The notes beneath the pieces are model-generated. The model saw only the letters and a program-made list of their open reading frames with translations, searched no databases and was not told the DNA's origin. This document shows, piece after piece, positions 22,516-34,998 of a stretch of DNA of 64,000 nucleotides. Every line of letters begins with the position of its first letter. Within the stretch, counting starts at the first letter, position 1. The DNA is from Limonium bicolor. Its lineage: Eukaryota > Streptophyta > Magnoliopsida > Caryophyllales > Plumbaginaceae. The DNA is taken from contig CM041776.1 in the NCBI GenBank assembly GCA_023374045.1, positions 44,336,171-44,400,170 on the forward strand, in the 5' to 3' direction. Position numbers and translations under genes: made by a program.

Positions 22516-22541
22516 CTGCGTTGGCTGACAATTCTCTCAAA

Positions 22542-24540
22542 ATGTCAGAAATCTCAAACACCAACAACAACAATAGAATGCAAGTGGAGAACCCAAAGCT
22601 AACTTCCACAAACTATAAAATATGGAAAAACAAGATGGAGTCACACCTCCAGTCACTGAATCAACAACTCTGGACGGTAGTGACGAAAGGTAATTTCCAA
22701 GTACCTGAAGGGAAAGATCCAAGCTCCTATACTAATAAGGAGCAGATGTGTTGAGCTAAATGCCCAAGCCGTACGAGTCATCTACACTAGTCTCTCTCCT
22801 CCCGAAAGAAGAAGAGTGTGTCACATCAAGGTAGCCAAAGACATGTGGGATCACCTTTGAGCTATTCGAAGGAAATACTGAGCTTCGAAAGTAAAAAATA
22901 CAAGAACTGAAGATGGACTATGAAAACTTCGTGGGAAAGCCTGGAGAATCCCTCAGCGAAATGCTTGCACGATTCACTGAACTCGCTGCTACTATGGAAG
23001 AGCTGCAGATTGGAGAGTCAAATGAAAATATCAAACAAATTTCTGGATAGTCTGGGCGAGGAATGGACTGAAAGTGTTATCTCTACAAAGGCGTCCAAAA
23101 GTCTAGAAAAATGGACTTTGACTGACTTGGGATCCTATCTTCAGTCCATCAACAAATACAAGATGAATATCAAAAATAGAGGTAATCCTTCTCACTCCAA
23201 CCATACTGTCTCTTATTCCAACGTGAATCAAGCTTTGCAGGTAAAGACTACACCTAGTCAGACATCAGCCCACCAGAACGAGTCATTCTTCTGTGAGACT
23301 ACTTCTCCAAATCAGGATTTAATCCAGCAGCTTCAGGACACTCTGATTGACGGCATAATAGAGGAAGGATCAGCGAACACCTTCGAAGATATGGCCATGC
23401 TGGTCAAGAATATTAAGAGATTCATGCGAGATCGATGAGAAAGGAACAGTCCAAACAGGTTCAGTCAAAATCAAAACCGACAATATCAATCCTACAACCG
23501 TAATCAGCAAGGCAGCACTGGAACTGGAGACTGAGTATGCTTCAAATGCCTGAAGCCGGGGCATTACGCCAACAACTGTCCACTCAAGAAAAAAGATGAT
23601 CGTGAACAATCATCACTGATAGCAAATTCAGCATGGGGAGACTCTGACTCAGAAGAACCCGAGATGGGAACATCAAGCTTAATCTGCCTTATGGTTCACA
23701 AAAGTCAGGTATGCAAGAGTCCCTCTTCAGAGGTAATTGAATATTTTTCAGACTCATGTGCTATTCTCTCATTAGATTATCTACTTACTACATAGACCCA
23801 AATCACCTGAATTTGAATTAACTGAAGAACAAGAAAGAATAGCCTCTCTTTATGAAGAAATTCATGTGCTAAAGGGTCATGTCAACAATGATCGTCTTAA
23901 ATTGCAAAAATCTGAAGAAAAGGCGAAAAAATTTGAAAGCGAATTAAGAGATGCTCACAGTCTCATCAGCTCCTTAAAAACCCAAGTTTCTTCCCCACAG
24001 AAAATTCGTTCCAAAATTCCATAAAAATTCTTCAAACCAATTACCTTTGTTCGTAAGGTTGCCGCCATGCAAAAACCAAAATTCTTTGAAAACAAACTCC
24101 ATGAGTCAAAGAAAGACAAGTTCAACTCGAGAAAGAGGTTGATTCCCTGAATATCGCTCTTAAAAAGTATCAATGGAATCACTCTCATCATCGAGTCCTC
24201 CTCACTGGCTGAAAAACAAAGGCAAAGTTAATCTACCGAAAATGGCCTCAAAACCCAACGATCATCAAAGAAGAAAATTGAAAAAGAAAATTTTGAAAAC
24301 AAATTTCGTTGGCAAAAGAAGTATGTTCATTTACCTTCTTTATTAATTTGTGGCTACTGTGGCTACGACGGGCACATTCACTCATCATGCCATAAGCTTG
24401 GCAGAGATTTATCCTTCAATATGCAACGTTTGCATACTCTATCTAAAGCACGACATCTTCACAGCTCTTTTGTTTCAAAGAGGGAACCCAAGTTCACCTG
24501 GGTTCCCAAATCTGACCTCTGAATGTCTTATAGGAAGAGG
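22542..24540 (+). pseudogene. gag: Sirevirus Gag with two zinc knuckles
   Basis: The frame begins at ATG 22542 (MSEISNTNNNN), 27 bases after the primer site. KLTSTNYKIWKNKMESHLQS is the typical N-terminal copia Gag stretch. Stops and indels then break it (22752, 22860, 22920). LDSLGEEWTESV and a C-terminal helix-rich part are readable at 23000-23440. The first knuckle, CFKCLKPGHYANNC (CX2CX4HX4C), lies at 23538-23579. A second, CGYCGYDGHIHSSC, lies near 24349-24390. Two knuckles separated by a long linker are a Sirevirus trait. The protein would bind genomic RNA in the particle. The many frame breaks make it non-functional. Confidence 0.8.
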
Positions 24541-24542
24541 CC

Positions 24543-25160
24543 GTGGACAATGACTCTTGGTTTCTAGATAGTGAATGCTCACGACATATGACAGGAGACC
24601 CTGACATGTTCATGACTCTCTCTCAACACCATGGCGGAAAGGTCACTTTCGACAATGCTCATGGTGAAATCATTGGTATTGGAACCATCGATAATCCCTC
24701 TCTCTTTAAGATAGAAAATCTTAATTTAGTAGATGGACTTGGACACAATCTTCTAAGTATCTCTCAAATATGTGATCTCTCTAATGTTGTTCTTTTCTCG
24801 GCCTCTGACTGCAAAATCTTTGATGAGCAAACAAGTCTTCTAAAAGCCATTGGTATAAGGGTGAACAACCTTTACAAGTTATCTTTTGAAAACCCTAACC
24901 TAGATGGTACTCTCTGTCTTAGTGTACAGGACAAGAATATCTTCTTATGGAACTTTCGCTTAGGTCATGCACACGGCAAACTCCTAAACAAAATCAAAAA
25001 CAGAAATCTTGTAGTAGGACTTCCTCAGACAAACTTCTTCCAGACCGACATCCTTGTCCTGCGTGCGTACAAGGGAAACATTCGAGAGCAAGTTTTCCAG
25101 GTAAAACAGAAATGTCTACATCATCTCCGCTGGACATGCTACACATGGATCTATGTGGAC
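24543..25160 (+). pseudogene. pol: Sirevirus protease and pre-integrase segment, active site altered
   Basis: SWFLDSECSRHMTGD at 24555-24599 is the copia protease active site region. The canonical motif is D-S-G, here read as D-S-E, so the catalytic glycine is replaced. The rest of the domain (VTFDNAHGEIIGIG, GLGHNLLSISQICD) is intact. Then comes the pre-integrase motif LWNFRLGHAH near 24945-24975, usually LWHxRLGHxS. A frame change near 24950-25100 leads into integrase. The protease would process the polyprotein, but the altered motif predicts loss of activity. Confidence 0.85.
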
Positions 25161-25894
25161 CAATGCGTGTTCAAAGTAAGAGTGGTAAGAAGTACGTTCT
25201 AGTCATCGTCGATGACTATTCACGCTGGACATGGGTACTCTTTCTTAAGAACAAGTCGGAAACATTTTCTGAATTCGAAACTTTGTTCAAACTGATTACT
25301 AACAAACTGTCCACCACTGTCAAGACAATTCGATCTGACAACGGTACAGAATTTTGCAATATTCAGTTTTCAGAATACTGCAGGACAAAGGGAATCATGC
25401 ATCAAACATCAGCTGCTCGTACTCCACAACAAAATGGAGTTGTAGAACGAAAGAATCGCACTTTGGTAGAAATGGCAAGAACAATGCTCATTGACAGTAA
25501 CCTTCCAGCCTCATACTGGGCAGAAGGGATCAACACTGCAGCATACATCCTGAATCGAGCGTCAATTCATCTCTTCATCGGCAAAACCCCATATGAAATC
25601 ATCAAAGGTCGCCCTCCTTCAGTAACTCATCTACGGCGCTTCGGATGCAAGTGTTTCATACACAACAATGGAAAAGATAATCTCGGCAAGTTTGCTTCTA
25701 AAAGTGATGAAGGAATCTTCCTTGGATACTCATCACATAGTCGAACTTGTAGAGTACTCAATAAACATACATCATGTCTTGAAGAAAGTCCTCATATTCG
25801 TTTTGAAGAGCTCTCTAACCTAGCGACTGCGAACACAACCCAAATGAACCACATGAAGATGCCCCAGATACTACCTTCATTGAAATACCAGTAG
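24947..25894 (+). pseudogene. pol: Sirevirus integrase
   Basis: The finger cysteines are read in CPACVQGKHSRASFPG (about 25056-25103). The catalytic core has Asp in MDLCGP (about 25146), Asp in IRSDNGTEFCN (about 25336) and Glu in NGVVERKNRTLVEMA (about 25446). ASYWAEGINTAAYILNR and TPYEIIKGRPPSVTHLRRFGC follow, typical of copia integrases. The stretch is an uninterrupted 315-codon frame and the best preserved domain of the element. It ends at TAG 25892-25894 in the acidic linker before reverse transcriptase. Confidence 0.92.
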
Positions 25895-27068
25895 CGACCA
25901 TCCCTACAACAGACTCATCCTCCGACAGCGACGATGACCCTGATGACTCATTCAAGGATGCCTCACTTACTCCCACACGAACCCCTACCTCCTCTACAAA
26001 CCACGACCACAACCACACCTAACAAACACCAGATCCCTCCCCTAGTCTTCCATCAACCTCCGCAAGAAAATTTCAACAAGCCTCCGCTCACCCAATTACT
26101 CAAATCCTGAGTGATCCATCCAAAGGCGTTCAAACACGTAGTGAGATCCATCAGAATCTCTGTGCCTTCAATGCTTTTTTATCCACAATCGAACCTAAGA
26201 ATGTCCACCAAGCTCTACAGGATCATGACTGGATACTCGCTATGCAAGAAGAACTACATTCTTTGCAAAGACACTCTGTCTGGCGACTTGTTCCCTGTCC
26301 AACCAACCATAAACCAATTGGTACCAAATGGGTATTTCGCAACAAGTTAGATGAACAAGGGAATATCTCTCGCAACAAAGCTAGACTGGTAGTTCAGGGA
26401 TACGCTCAAGCTGAAGGAATTGACTATGATGAAACTTATGCTCCAGTAGCTCGAATTGAGGCAATTCGAATACTCGTGGCCTACGCAGCTCATCGAGGTA
26501 TGAAGCTTTACCAAATGGATGTAAAAACTGCATTTCTACATGGATACATCGACAAGATGTTTATGTTGCTCAACCACCGGGATTCGAAGATCCACATCAC
26601 CCAGAGTATGTCTACAAGTTAGATAAAGCGTTATATGGCCTGAAGCAGGCACCACGGGCATGGTATGAGCGTCTTTCATCTTACTTATTATCCCATGGAT
26701 TCATTCGAGGTAAAGTTGACAAAACTCTTTTCACTCTCACCAAAGGTGAAGACATACTCATTGTGCAAATCTACGTGGACGATATAATTTACGGATCCAC
26801 TATTCCTGAATTATGTTCATTCTTTTCGGATCTCATGAGTAAAGAGTTTGAAATGAGTGCTCTTGGAGAATTAAAATTCTTTTTGGTCTTCAAATCATTC
26901 AACAAGAAAACGGGACTCAAATTCATCAACAGAAATACATTCACGAGCTATTACTCAAATACAAGATGCAGGATTCGAAAGCCACACCCACTCCAATGTC
27001 AGCAACAGAGAAACTACATCTGGATGAAAAAGGAATTGTCGTTGATGCTACACTATACAGAGGTATGA
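25895..27068 (+). pseudogene. pol: Sirevirus reverse transcriptase
   Basis: A serine- and aspartate-rich linker is followed by [20 protein letters not shown] and [18 protein letters not shown] (about 26130-26300), a typical Sirevirus lead-in. [33 protein letters not shown] and [12 protein letters not shown] lie at 26323-26545 and carry the first catalytic Asp. [16 protein letters not shown] is at about 26629-26676. The catalytic [11 protein letters not shown] is at 26770-26802. Frame breaks occur near 25894, 26590 and 26900. This enzyme copies RNA to DNA in the particle. Confidence 0.9.
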
Positions 27069-27715
27069 TAGGTTCTCTTCTGTATCTAACAGCAAGTAGG
27101 CCTGACATTCTCTATGTTGTATGTCTCTGTGCAAGATTTCAGGCAAACCCAAAAGAGTCACACCTACAAAGCGTAAAGCGAATCTTTCGCTATTTAAAAA
27201 GCACCCAGGACATGTACCTCTGGTACCCAAGTACTCCTGATTTCACTCTAATGGGTTATAGTGATTCTGATTTTGCAAGCTCCTTATTAGACAGAAAAAG
27301 CACGTCCGGTACTGCACAATTTTTGGGACTTTGTCTTGTCGCCTGGAGTTCAAAGAAGCAAAACACGGTAGCCTTGTCATCCGCCGAGGCCGAATATGTC
27401 TCTGCAGCTGCTTGTTGTGCACAAATACTCTGGATACAACAACAACTACAGGATTATCTCATTCCTCCTACTTGTACTACAATTTTCTGTGACAATAATA
27501 GTGCTATTGATTTATCTAAAAACCCTTTTCATCATTCCAGGACAAAGCACATTGAAATTCGTCACCATTTCTTAAGGGATTGCGTTGAAAAAGGGTAGAT
27601 ACAACTAGAATATGTTCCTACTTCAGATCAACTTGCAGACATATTCACCAAACCATTACAACGAGGTCCTTTTGAAGCACTACGTTCACAACTAGGTATG
27701 ACCCGTATGACTTAG
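26966..27715 (+). pseudogene. pol: Sirevirus RNase H and C-terminus of pol
   Basis: GSLLYLTASRPDILYVV is followed by GYSDSDFASSLLDRKSTSG (catalytic Asp), ALSSAEAEYVSAA (Glu), FCDNNSAIDLSKNPFHHSRT (Asp) and KHIEIRHHFLRD. An in-frame TAG at 27596-27598 interrupts the frame after the acidic-basic stretch EKG. Downstream the frame continues with QLADIFTKPL, the usual end of copia pol, and stops at 27713-27715. Confidence 0.9.
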
Positions 27716-28027
27716 CTAAGGTTGTATCTCCTTCTGAGTGAAATGCATGAATACGTTTGATGACCTAGTGTGTCTGTCAAAGAAACAACACACCGGCGTA
27801 AAAACAAGAGTCTTTGTTTTCTGAAAAACCTCCCGCGAAATTTTTGCCCAATAATCCGCAACAACCCAGCTCAACCAATCAGCCCACACCTACCCTGATA
27901 CCCCACGTCTGCCTATATTCCGACGTCAATATCTTTCACTAGCCACGTCCAATCCTTCCAATCCCGCTTTCTTTGCCTCTCTTCGCCTTCTCCACCCTAT
28001 TGCCCACAACAATCAACTCCGATTGCC
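27716..28027 (+). other. Spacer between Sirevirus pol and its third ORF
   Basis: A 312-base stretch without a coding signal. It is pyrimidine- and C-rich toward the end (CTTTGCCTCTCTTCGCCTTC near 27970), which could act as the tract of a splice acceptor for the third ORF, whose ATG lies at 28028. Confidence 0.4.
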
Positions 28028-29734
28028 ATGGCTTCAAACCCTAACCCTAAGCACAACACCATGTTTTCCGACGCCGACCTATCTAATGATCCTCAGCTTC
28101 TCCAAGCCCTAATCAACAAACTCACCATCCTTCAAGCCAAACAAACCCCTACTTCCACCTCCGACTCAACCGCCGTAGCCCCCGCCATGTCCATCGACAC
28201 CCAACCCATCACCACCATTTACCCACCGTGTCAACTGAACCCACCACCATTGTCCACACTACGGCATCCACCCGATCAGAAAACACCCCATCTCCAACCA
28301 AACAATCGACACCACCCACCACCCCGATCATACCCACCCCCGACACCATCACCAAATCTCCGACCAAACTCCAGTTTGGATCCCTTCCACCCACTGATGA
28401 AGAAACACAGAACCCACAACCCAACTCCCCCGCTAAAGAACCCACTGAGGTACATGACCTCGAAGCCCAACCAGCTGTTCCTGAATGTTCACCCCCACCA
28501 AAGAAAACCCGCCGTGCTAAATCCAATGTCCCCCGCCCTCCAGCTACACGAACACTTAGATCCCGGGCCAAAAATCCTCAGTCATCTTCAAAACCCAGTT
28601 CTGAAGCTCTTGTTCTTGCACCATCCCCTGTAGTCACGGCACCATCAACTGAAGAAAAGCCGTGCAGCACCACCAACTCTTCAACCCAGGCGAATTCCGA
28701 CACGGCAACAACTTCCACTAGAAAGTGACTCCGTCCTCGCTCCGAGTCTGTCCCACCATCTCCTGCTCAACGACTAGGTCTAATCGATACTCACTCTGCC
28801 GTCTACTCCCTACCAGCCGACGACTCTGTTGAGTCCCAAAACCTGGTAAAAGGAAAGCTACTCGACCTGGACTGGCTCCACTCGATGGAGTTCGACAAGT
28901 TCAAGGAGATGTTTCGCTTTCAAAACTGGATTCATCTCTTCCACGGCATTCAGACCTACCATGAAGCAGAGGCCTATCAGTTCTACCAGAATTGCATCAT
29001 CCGCAAGGGGAAAATAATGACAGAGGTACATGACAAAGCTATCCTTCTCGATTCAAACTCCATAGCAACCCATCTTGCAATTCCAACTAGCGGACTAGAA
29101 TTTTATGATAGGGCTGGCTTTCTTGATCTAGGGCTTATAAGTGCAAAAGAGGTTTATGACTTCTTCCTACCGAACAGCATAGTTGGTCACTCTTTGGACC
29201 GACCAGCTCTGTCAAATACCCACAAATGCTTCACACCTTGGTGATAAAAAACTTAGTCCCTAGAAAGGAAGGAAACCAGTTTGTCAGCCCGCTAGATCTT
29301 GCTATCATGTACTGTCTGCTCCACCATCAAAAGATAAACCTCACAAAACTAATCCTCAACCACATAGCCTCAACCATCTCCTCACCCCGACACTCCCTAG
29401 GGAACATATTCTTGCTCCCGAAAATCCTTACCCACTGTGATGTTGTACTTGATCCCTCCAAAGCTAGTCACATCACAGACACTGACATCCTTGGTCAGAT
29501 CCTGTACAACAAAACCCCATCTTTCCAGATCAAGTCGGTCTCCAAAACAAACCCCCAGTCCAAAAAGCTAGCCCCACCAAAACCCGCATCACCTCCTGAC
29601 ACAGTCTCTTTGTTTGAAAGGGTAGCAGCAATCGAGAACAACCTCGCCACTCTATCTAAGAAGATTGACATGCTCATCGACGTCCTCAATAAAAACCACA
29701 AACAGACGATGAACATTGAAATACCCCAAATTTA
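28028..29734 (+). pseudogene. Sirevirus third ORF (env-like), 5' part, interrupted by element C
   Basis: ATG 28028 opens a frame that after one indel near 28200 becomes a proline-, threonine- and serine-rich region (28228-28728) with a basic KKTRRAK. After TGA 28726-28728 the same frame holds FHGIQTYHEAEAYQFYQNCI, KAILLDSNSIATHLAIP and further text resembling the putative plant transposon protein domain. Frame breaks lie near 29240. The C-terminal part (29226-29716) ends in a heptad-like coiled coil (SLFERVAAIENNLATLSKKI). Element C is inserted after 29716. When the AACAT duplication is counted once, the frame stays open into 44105-44255. No signal peptide or clear membrane span is visible. 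Confidence 0.75.
29712..29716. other. Target site duplication of element C, left copy (AACAT)
   Basis: AACAT directly before the C 5' LTR start TGAAATACCCC. It matches 44100-44104 directly after the LTR end GGTGTTACA. Confidence 0.93.
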
Positions 29735-30662
29735 GATATGGTGTTCAAAGGATAAACTAAGATATAAGGAGGCTAAATAATGCCTTAGAAACATTAAGAA
29801 ACATTTCTAATCAAAGAAAATATAAGGAAACACCAAAAGAGCAGTTTTGACAAAAACGTGCTCTAAGCTTGGAGAGACTTGGGAGAGTACCCAAATATTG
29901 TTCTAAGACCTTAGTAATATCCTAATGGTCATTTTAAGTCAATTACCAAAGAAAACCAAGCTTGAAAACAAGTTAAAACATAAAATGTGCTTTAAGGAGT
30001 CTTAAAGCACGTTTTTGAAAAATTGTCTTGTAAATGAGTTTTGAATGGCTAAATGTCCATCATTACTCTTTAATTAATAGTGTACTATATAGTATCACAT
30101 TTGGAGGTCTATATCAATGGGAAATCAAAAATTTCACAACAATGTGCCTTGTTTTGATGAATAGTGAATTAATTAAGCTAGTTTATAACATAAGTCTATA
30201 AGTGAGACATTTGGTCAACAAAGACTTAATTACCCTCATTCATTAAAGGGGGCCAGTTTTTTAAGTGTGACTCACCACACTTATCTAGCTAAGTAAAGAG
30301 AAATCAAAAATAAGTAAGTTATAAAGTAAAAACACTATTCACCTTTTAAGATAAATATCACATTTTACTTACCTCTCTCCTCACTTCTTCATTCTCCCTT
30401 GTTCCACACGGTTTCTTGCTCTCTTTCTCTTCTCTTCTTTAACGTGAAGCTCCTCTCCATGCTAGCTCCACCTTCTTTTGCACACAAGTTGCTCATTTTA
30501 GCTCCAAATCCAAAACAAAATACATATTCTTCTTAGTTAGCTCAAGCTCCTCCTTTCTATCTTTTCAAAACTTCAAGAGCTTCATTTTGGTGCCAAGTAA
30601 AACCACCATTAGAGGAGGAAATTCAAGTTTGGAGACTCCATTGGCATCTCCATTCTCTTAAG

Positions 30663-31022
30663 GTAAAGAAAGTGTAAGAAAATCTAGGTTTCCACCATTT
30701 TCTTCACATGTCGAAAATATATACTCATGGGACTCCATGTTTATGCCTTGTTCTAGCTTGTTTCTACTCTTCAAAGGAGAGAGGAGGTCCTTCTTGCTTC
30801 ACATCCAAGTTTGTCTTGAGAAACCAAGGTAAAACAATCACATTAATACCTTAAAAATATTTTTAAACCTAGGGTTTGTTCCTTAGGGTTAATGTGTTAT
30901 CTAGTACTCATTGGAGTCATTGGATATTGGTTAGAACATTGGCAAGGAGATCACATTGGTGACCGAGATTGAACAAAGAAAACCTAAGGAGAAAAGCTTT
31001 TAAGCTTGTGAGAAAACAAGGT
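30663..31022 (+). other. Donor-like AGGTAA triplet in the C LTR
   Basis: AAGGTAAAG (GT 30663), CAAGGTAAAA (30829) and CAAGGTAAAT (31021), spaced 166 and 192 bases. Equivalent triplets are at 52936/53101/53306 (D), 48742/48911/49105 (F) and on the minus strand in B. The same spacing across diverged LTRs suggests selection, possibly on leader splicing. Confidence 0.5.
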
Positions 31023-32046
31023 AAATTACTTACCTTAAGATGTTTTTTGTTTAAGGGAATGAGATGTAGGTATATGATGAGTTTAGTGTAGAGTTTATAT
31101 TGGGAAGGTGATATAAAACCTAGGAGAAACAATGACTATTCTTGTGAACTTGTGACTAAGGAGCAAATGAGAAAAGAGATAGTTTAAGAATATAAAGGTG
31201 AAGTACAAGAAGCATTTTATTTCAATGGGAGCCTTGTTGAGTGTATTCGCAGGTTGAAGGCATATATATGTGGAAATTCAGTGGTTAAGATTATTGTTAT
31301 TTAAGGGCCTAAGTGCCAAGCACTTTAAGTTTAAGCACTATATGATGATGTGGTGTGGTTTGGTGTAAATTGGGTTTAAGCTGTTGTGATGAGAATTTGT
31401 GTGGTATTGGTTGTTTGATGGAGAAAAACCATGTGTTAGGAGGTACTATATACTAGAGAACCCATGGCAAAATTTAAAGGAGAGTTTAAGTGTTTAAGAT
31501 ATCCTAAGGGAATTTAATGACTAAGGAAGTACTAGGAATGTTCTATAGGTTGTCTTGATGAAAAAGGGTGAAGTTAAGGTGTTTTAATGACTTATAATGA
31601 CTTAGGTATCACCATGGAAGATTTAGGAATCAAGAGAATGTATTTGAGTATTTAGGACTTAGGCCAATGTTGGTGCACAACTAGGAAGGAAATAATGTGA
31701 TGGTGATGGAAGTTAAACTTGTTAAGGAACTTTAAGTAAATGCTTAAAAGAGTTTTAGTAGGGGAGATGCTTGGGAGATGATGTTATAGTGGTGAAGAAA
31801 ACATTTGGCATAATGGTTACATTAGGTATGAACCACCACCTAGAAACCTAGAGGAAAACATTACAAGTGTTAGCATTATTACAAGGAAAATGCATAATGA
31901 CTAAGGTGGATCTTGGTGGATGATTTAAGGTATTTAAAGGAGGGCTTAAGGTGTATTTGAGGTGCCCAAATGAGGTTATAACATATTAGAATATAGGAGG
32001 AGAAGTTTCGAGTTGAAAGAGAATTTAGAAACAAGTTTCTGGAGCC

Positions 32047-32300
32047 GACCGACCTTAGGACCGGACTTGCAAGGTCGGTCGGGCTCTGTTACACTACCGG
32101 AAAATGTTTCTGGAATAGACCGGACATGGGACCGGACTTGTCAAGTCCGGTCGGGCTTAAAATTTTCACGGGGAGAACTCTCGGGAATGGACCGACCTTG
32201 GGGACCGGACTTGTAAGTCCGGTCGGTAGAATTTTCAAACGGTAAAGGGTACTGGAACGGACCGGACTTGGCAAGTCCGGTCGGTAAGTCCGGTCGAGCC
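32047..32300 (+). repeat. Hairpin array, element C 5' LTR (4 units, period about 71 bp)
   Basis: Unit starts are 32047, 32118, 32190 and 32260. Arms are GACCGACCTT with AAGGTCGGTC in the first unit, and GACCGGAC or GACCGACC with AAGTCCGGTC in the others, so both arm types coexist in one array. The last unit has an additional GTCCGGTCG arm. The loops keep GGACCGGACTTG. Confidence 0.88.
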
Positions 32301-33411
32301 TAAAAACAACAAAAAAAAAAGAAAGAAATTTTAATTTCTGAGGGTGTTAATTGGTACTAGGGTATGCCATTAGTAGGGTAGTAATGATTAGGACCCTAGA
32401 ACTTAAGGAATTAAGTTAAGATTAAGTATAAGTTTTAATGTTTAAAGTTAAGTTTGTAAGCTAAGTGATAAAGACTTGAGAGGTTATAGAATGGAAGTCC
32501 TTAGGGACTAAGTGAGTTAAGTAAGGTGCAAATAACTAATAACCTAAAAATGAATGAATGTTTTAGGTTCGTGAGTTGGGACCCCGAAGAAGATTAGTCA
32601 AACAACGATCGACGGTGAACGGTACAATCCTTCTTGTGACCTGCTTGCTAACGAGGTGTCCCTCGGCTTGTGTGCTATCTGTTTAATTGCTATGACTAAA
32701 ACAAGATAAAGCATGCAATCGGTTATATTGTTCTCGTTGTGATTGTGTTATATTTACACTAACCCGCGAGACTTTAGATTGTTACTAACCAAGTTTAGTA
32801 CTTACTGAGTTAAGAATAAGAGTTAAGTTTGATGGTTATTGGTTAATGCCCGTTAAGGCTTAGCTAGCACATGGTGTTTAAGATGTCTACTAACTGGAAC
32901 TTGAGTGAGGAAACCCGGGACCGATCTCCGGTCATGCATGCTAAGGAAAAAGGGGGACGGTATCTGAATCAGATCCGCCCTCCGCTTAAGGACTTGTCTT
33001 CGGACTTGTAGCCTAGGGCCGGTTGCCGGCCCAGCTACGCTGGACTCCCGTCCAGAGTAGGTGGCATTAAGATGGTGCGGTGGGATCACCTAAATCCCAG
33101 GTTCGAATTAAGCTACAACCAATCCCTTCCAGGAAAGGTTTGTATGTTGAGATTAAGATTAAGATTGAGATTAAGAATGAGGTAAGGTATGGAACTAAGA
33201 TTAAGGAAATGAGGACTAAGGAGGGGGTTACTAACCCACTTGTTAAGGGAACGCTTGAGTCGTTCATTGGTTGTGAACTATATATGTTCATCTGTGGTTA
33301 TTGTTATTGCACTTCATATTATGCTTGTGTATGTAATCAATTTCCATGCTATCGACAATTAGTCGTCGTAGCCCCGTTAGCTTGGGGGCCATGAGAGGGT
33401 GTACCAGCATT

Positions 33412-33448
33412 CGTGCTGACCCCCTCGGGGCTATTTTTACACTTGCAG
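33412..33448 (+). other. Hairpin, T-tract and acceptor-like TTGCAG near the C 5' LTR end
   Basis: A CCCCC/GGGG hairpin is followed by TATTTTTACACTTGCAG and then GTAAGAGG. The pyrimidine-rich run plus CAG resembles a plant 3' splice site, and the next bases resemble a 5' splice site. The equivalent in the C 3' LTR ends at 43755. Splicing is inferred. Confidence 0.4.
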
Positions 33449-33794
33449 GTAAGAGGCCCATGAGGACGCACTACGAGAGTAGGAGCGGTTAGACTTAGGT
33501 TGGGACATTTATTTTGAGTTCGGGTTGCGCCTGTGCACCCGACTGCTTATATTAAACTGTTGTAAGTTAGAGATTACGTTTGAGATACTAGTACTCGGTT
33601 GGTTGTGGGATTGTGAATGTTGATGTTTTAAGTTGGATAAGTATTTTTGGGTAAGTATTGTAAGTATTTAAGCCGGTATGTTCTAACGATCAGACCGTGG
33701 CAAGGTCCAGGTGTTTATTTCCGCTGCGACGTATTCGATTAAGTGTTCAGATTGCGATAACCACGATAGGCTTTGGATGGGGTGTTACAAAAAG

Positions 33795-33816
33795 TGGTAT
33801 CAGAGCGTAGTTACGC
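33795..33816 (+). promoter_or_regulatory. Element C primer binding site and overlapping hairpin
   Basis: TGGTATCAGAGCG starts five bases after the LTR and matches initiator tRNA-Met. Its AGAGCGTA can fold back on TACGCCCT, giving a short hairpin overlapping the primer site. The equivalent hairpin in D is perfect (AGAGCGA/TCGCTCT). Confidence 0.85.
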
Positions 33817-34661
33817 CCTGATCAAGAAATACCGGACGTGAGTAACCACCGAGTTAGGATATAAGTTGAGGAATAAGTGTTGGGTTAAGGGTGTGAGAAG
33901 TTAGAGTGAGTAGAGTCAGATGACCACTAATAAGTGTGGATTGTCTTTACCGTCTACGGACGTTATAAATTTACTAACCAAAACAATGGTGAGTACGAAT
34001 CTAATGTAGGTTATGCTTGTTCAGATGGCAGGACGCCCTAGAGGAGGCCGAGGTCGCGGCCAGGGTGAGGATATTCCAGGGATACCTAGAGGGCAGACGA
34101 TCGCAGAGATCGTAGCTGCCGCTTTAGGGCATTTGGGCTATCAGCCTGGTGTGGGTGCACCACCTCCACAGCCACAACCTAGGGAACCAAACTGGGTGAA
34201 GAGTCTATCAGACCTTCGACCCTCTCATTTTAAGGGGGAGACCGATCCCGCCAAGCTGAGGTCATCTCCGAGCTGGAGACCGCCTTCGAGACCCTTGATG
34301 TCCCTGCTGGGATCAAGGTGCGCTTAGCTGCTTTCTACCTGAAGGGGCGGCAGGCGATTGGTGGAAGCTGGTGAGGGCCGAGCATGTGGCCAATCCAGAG
34401 TTCGGCTGGGAGCAGTACACCGCCTTGCTACGGGCAAAGTACTACCCCGCCCATGTCCAGACGAAGAAGCGCTTGCAGTTAGATGCGCTTAAGCAGTCGG
34501 ACAAGATGACAGTGGACGAGTATTACTCAGAGTTCACTGCCTTGCTCCGTCTTCTGCCAGGTCTAGGGTATTCTGACCAGATCTTGGTGGACCGCTTCTA
34601 TGGCGGGCTTAGCCATCGACTCCGCTACGGCATGGGGCCGACGAGTTACACTACCTTGCAG

Positions 34662-34746
34662 GTAATAAGAACGATTGAGATTTGAGTAAGTGATGAATAC
34701 GATTTAGATTATGAGAATAAGTGAGACTAATACTATGGAAAAGCAG
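34662..34746 (+). other. Intron-like segment 1 in Gag (85 bp)
   Basis: TTGCAG|GTAATAAG at the left and GAAAAGCAG| at the right, with CTAAT near the 3' end as a possible branch site. It contains in-frame stops (TAA, TGA). It is much more AT-rich than the flanking Gag. Joining the flanks keeps the reading frame (Gln followed by Glu-Cys-Tyr-His). Spliceosomal nature is inferred. Confidence 0.6.
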
Positions 34747-34998
34747 GAGTGCTATCATGCCGCTGCTAAGGTTGAGATTACCGTCCAGCTGAGGGACGAG
34801 AGAATGCAAAGAGGAAGAGTGCTGGGAAGAGCTCAGAGAGTCAAGGGCAAGGAGGGTACAAGAAACAAAAGTACCAGCCTCAGGCCCAGAAGAATCAGAA
34901 CCCGAAAGGGAAGGAGGAAAAGGAGAAGGCTTCGGAAGAGCCATTGAAGCTGACCTATGCTATTGCAGCTACACCACTGCGCTCTAAGGCGCCTAAGG

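Larger units (their letters stand above)
29717..33789 (+). repeat. Element C 5' LTR (4073 bp)
   Basis: TGAAATACCCC to GGTGTTACA. From left it has a conserved block with CTTAAAGCAC, a CT-rich leader near 30360-30450, donor-like AGGTAA sites at 30663, 30829 and 31021, a hairpin array (32047-32300), the CGGTGAACGGTA block near 32610, a CCCCC/GGGG hairpin before TTTTTACACTTGCAG|GTAAGAG (33412-33448) and TTCCGCTG near 33719. It carries a roughly 70-base stretch near 31520-31600 that the 3' LTR lacks. No protein coding capacity is recognisable. Confidence 0.92.

Noticed and set aside
28209..28571. Minus-strand glycine- and valine-rich open frame
   Set aside because: It is the shadow of the proline-rich part of the Sirevirus third ORF on the plus strand.
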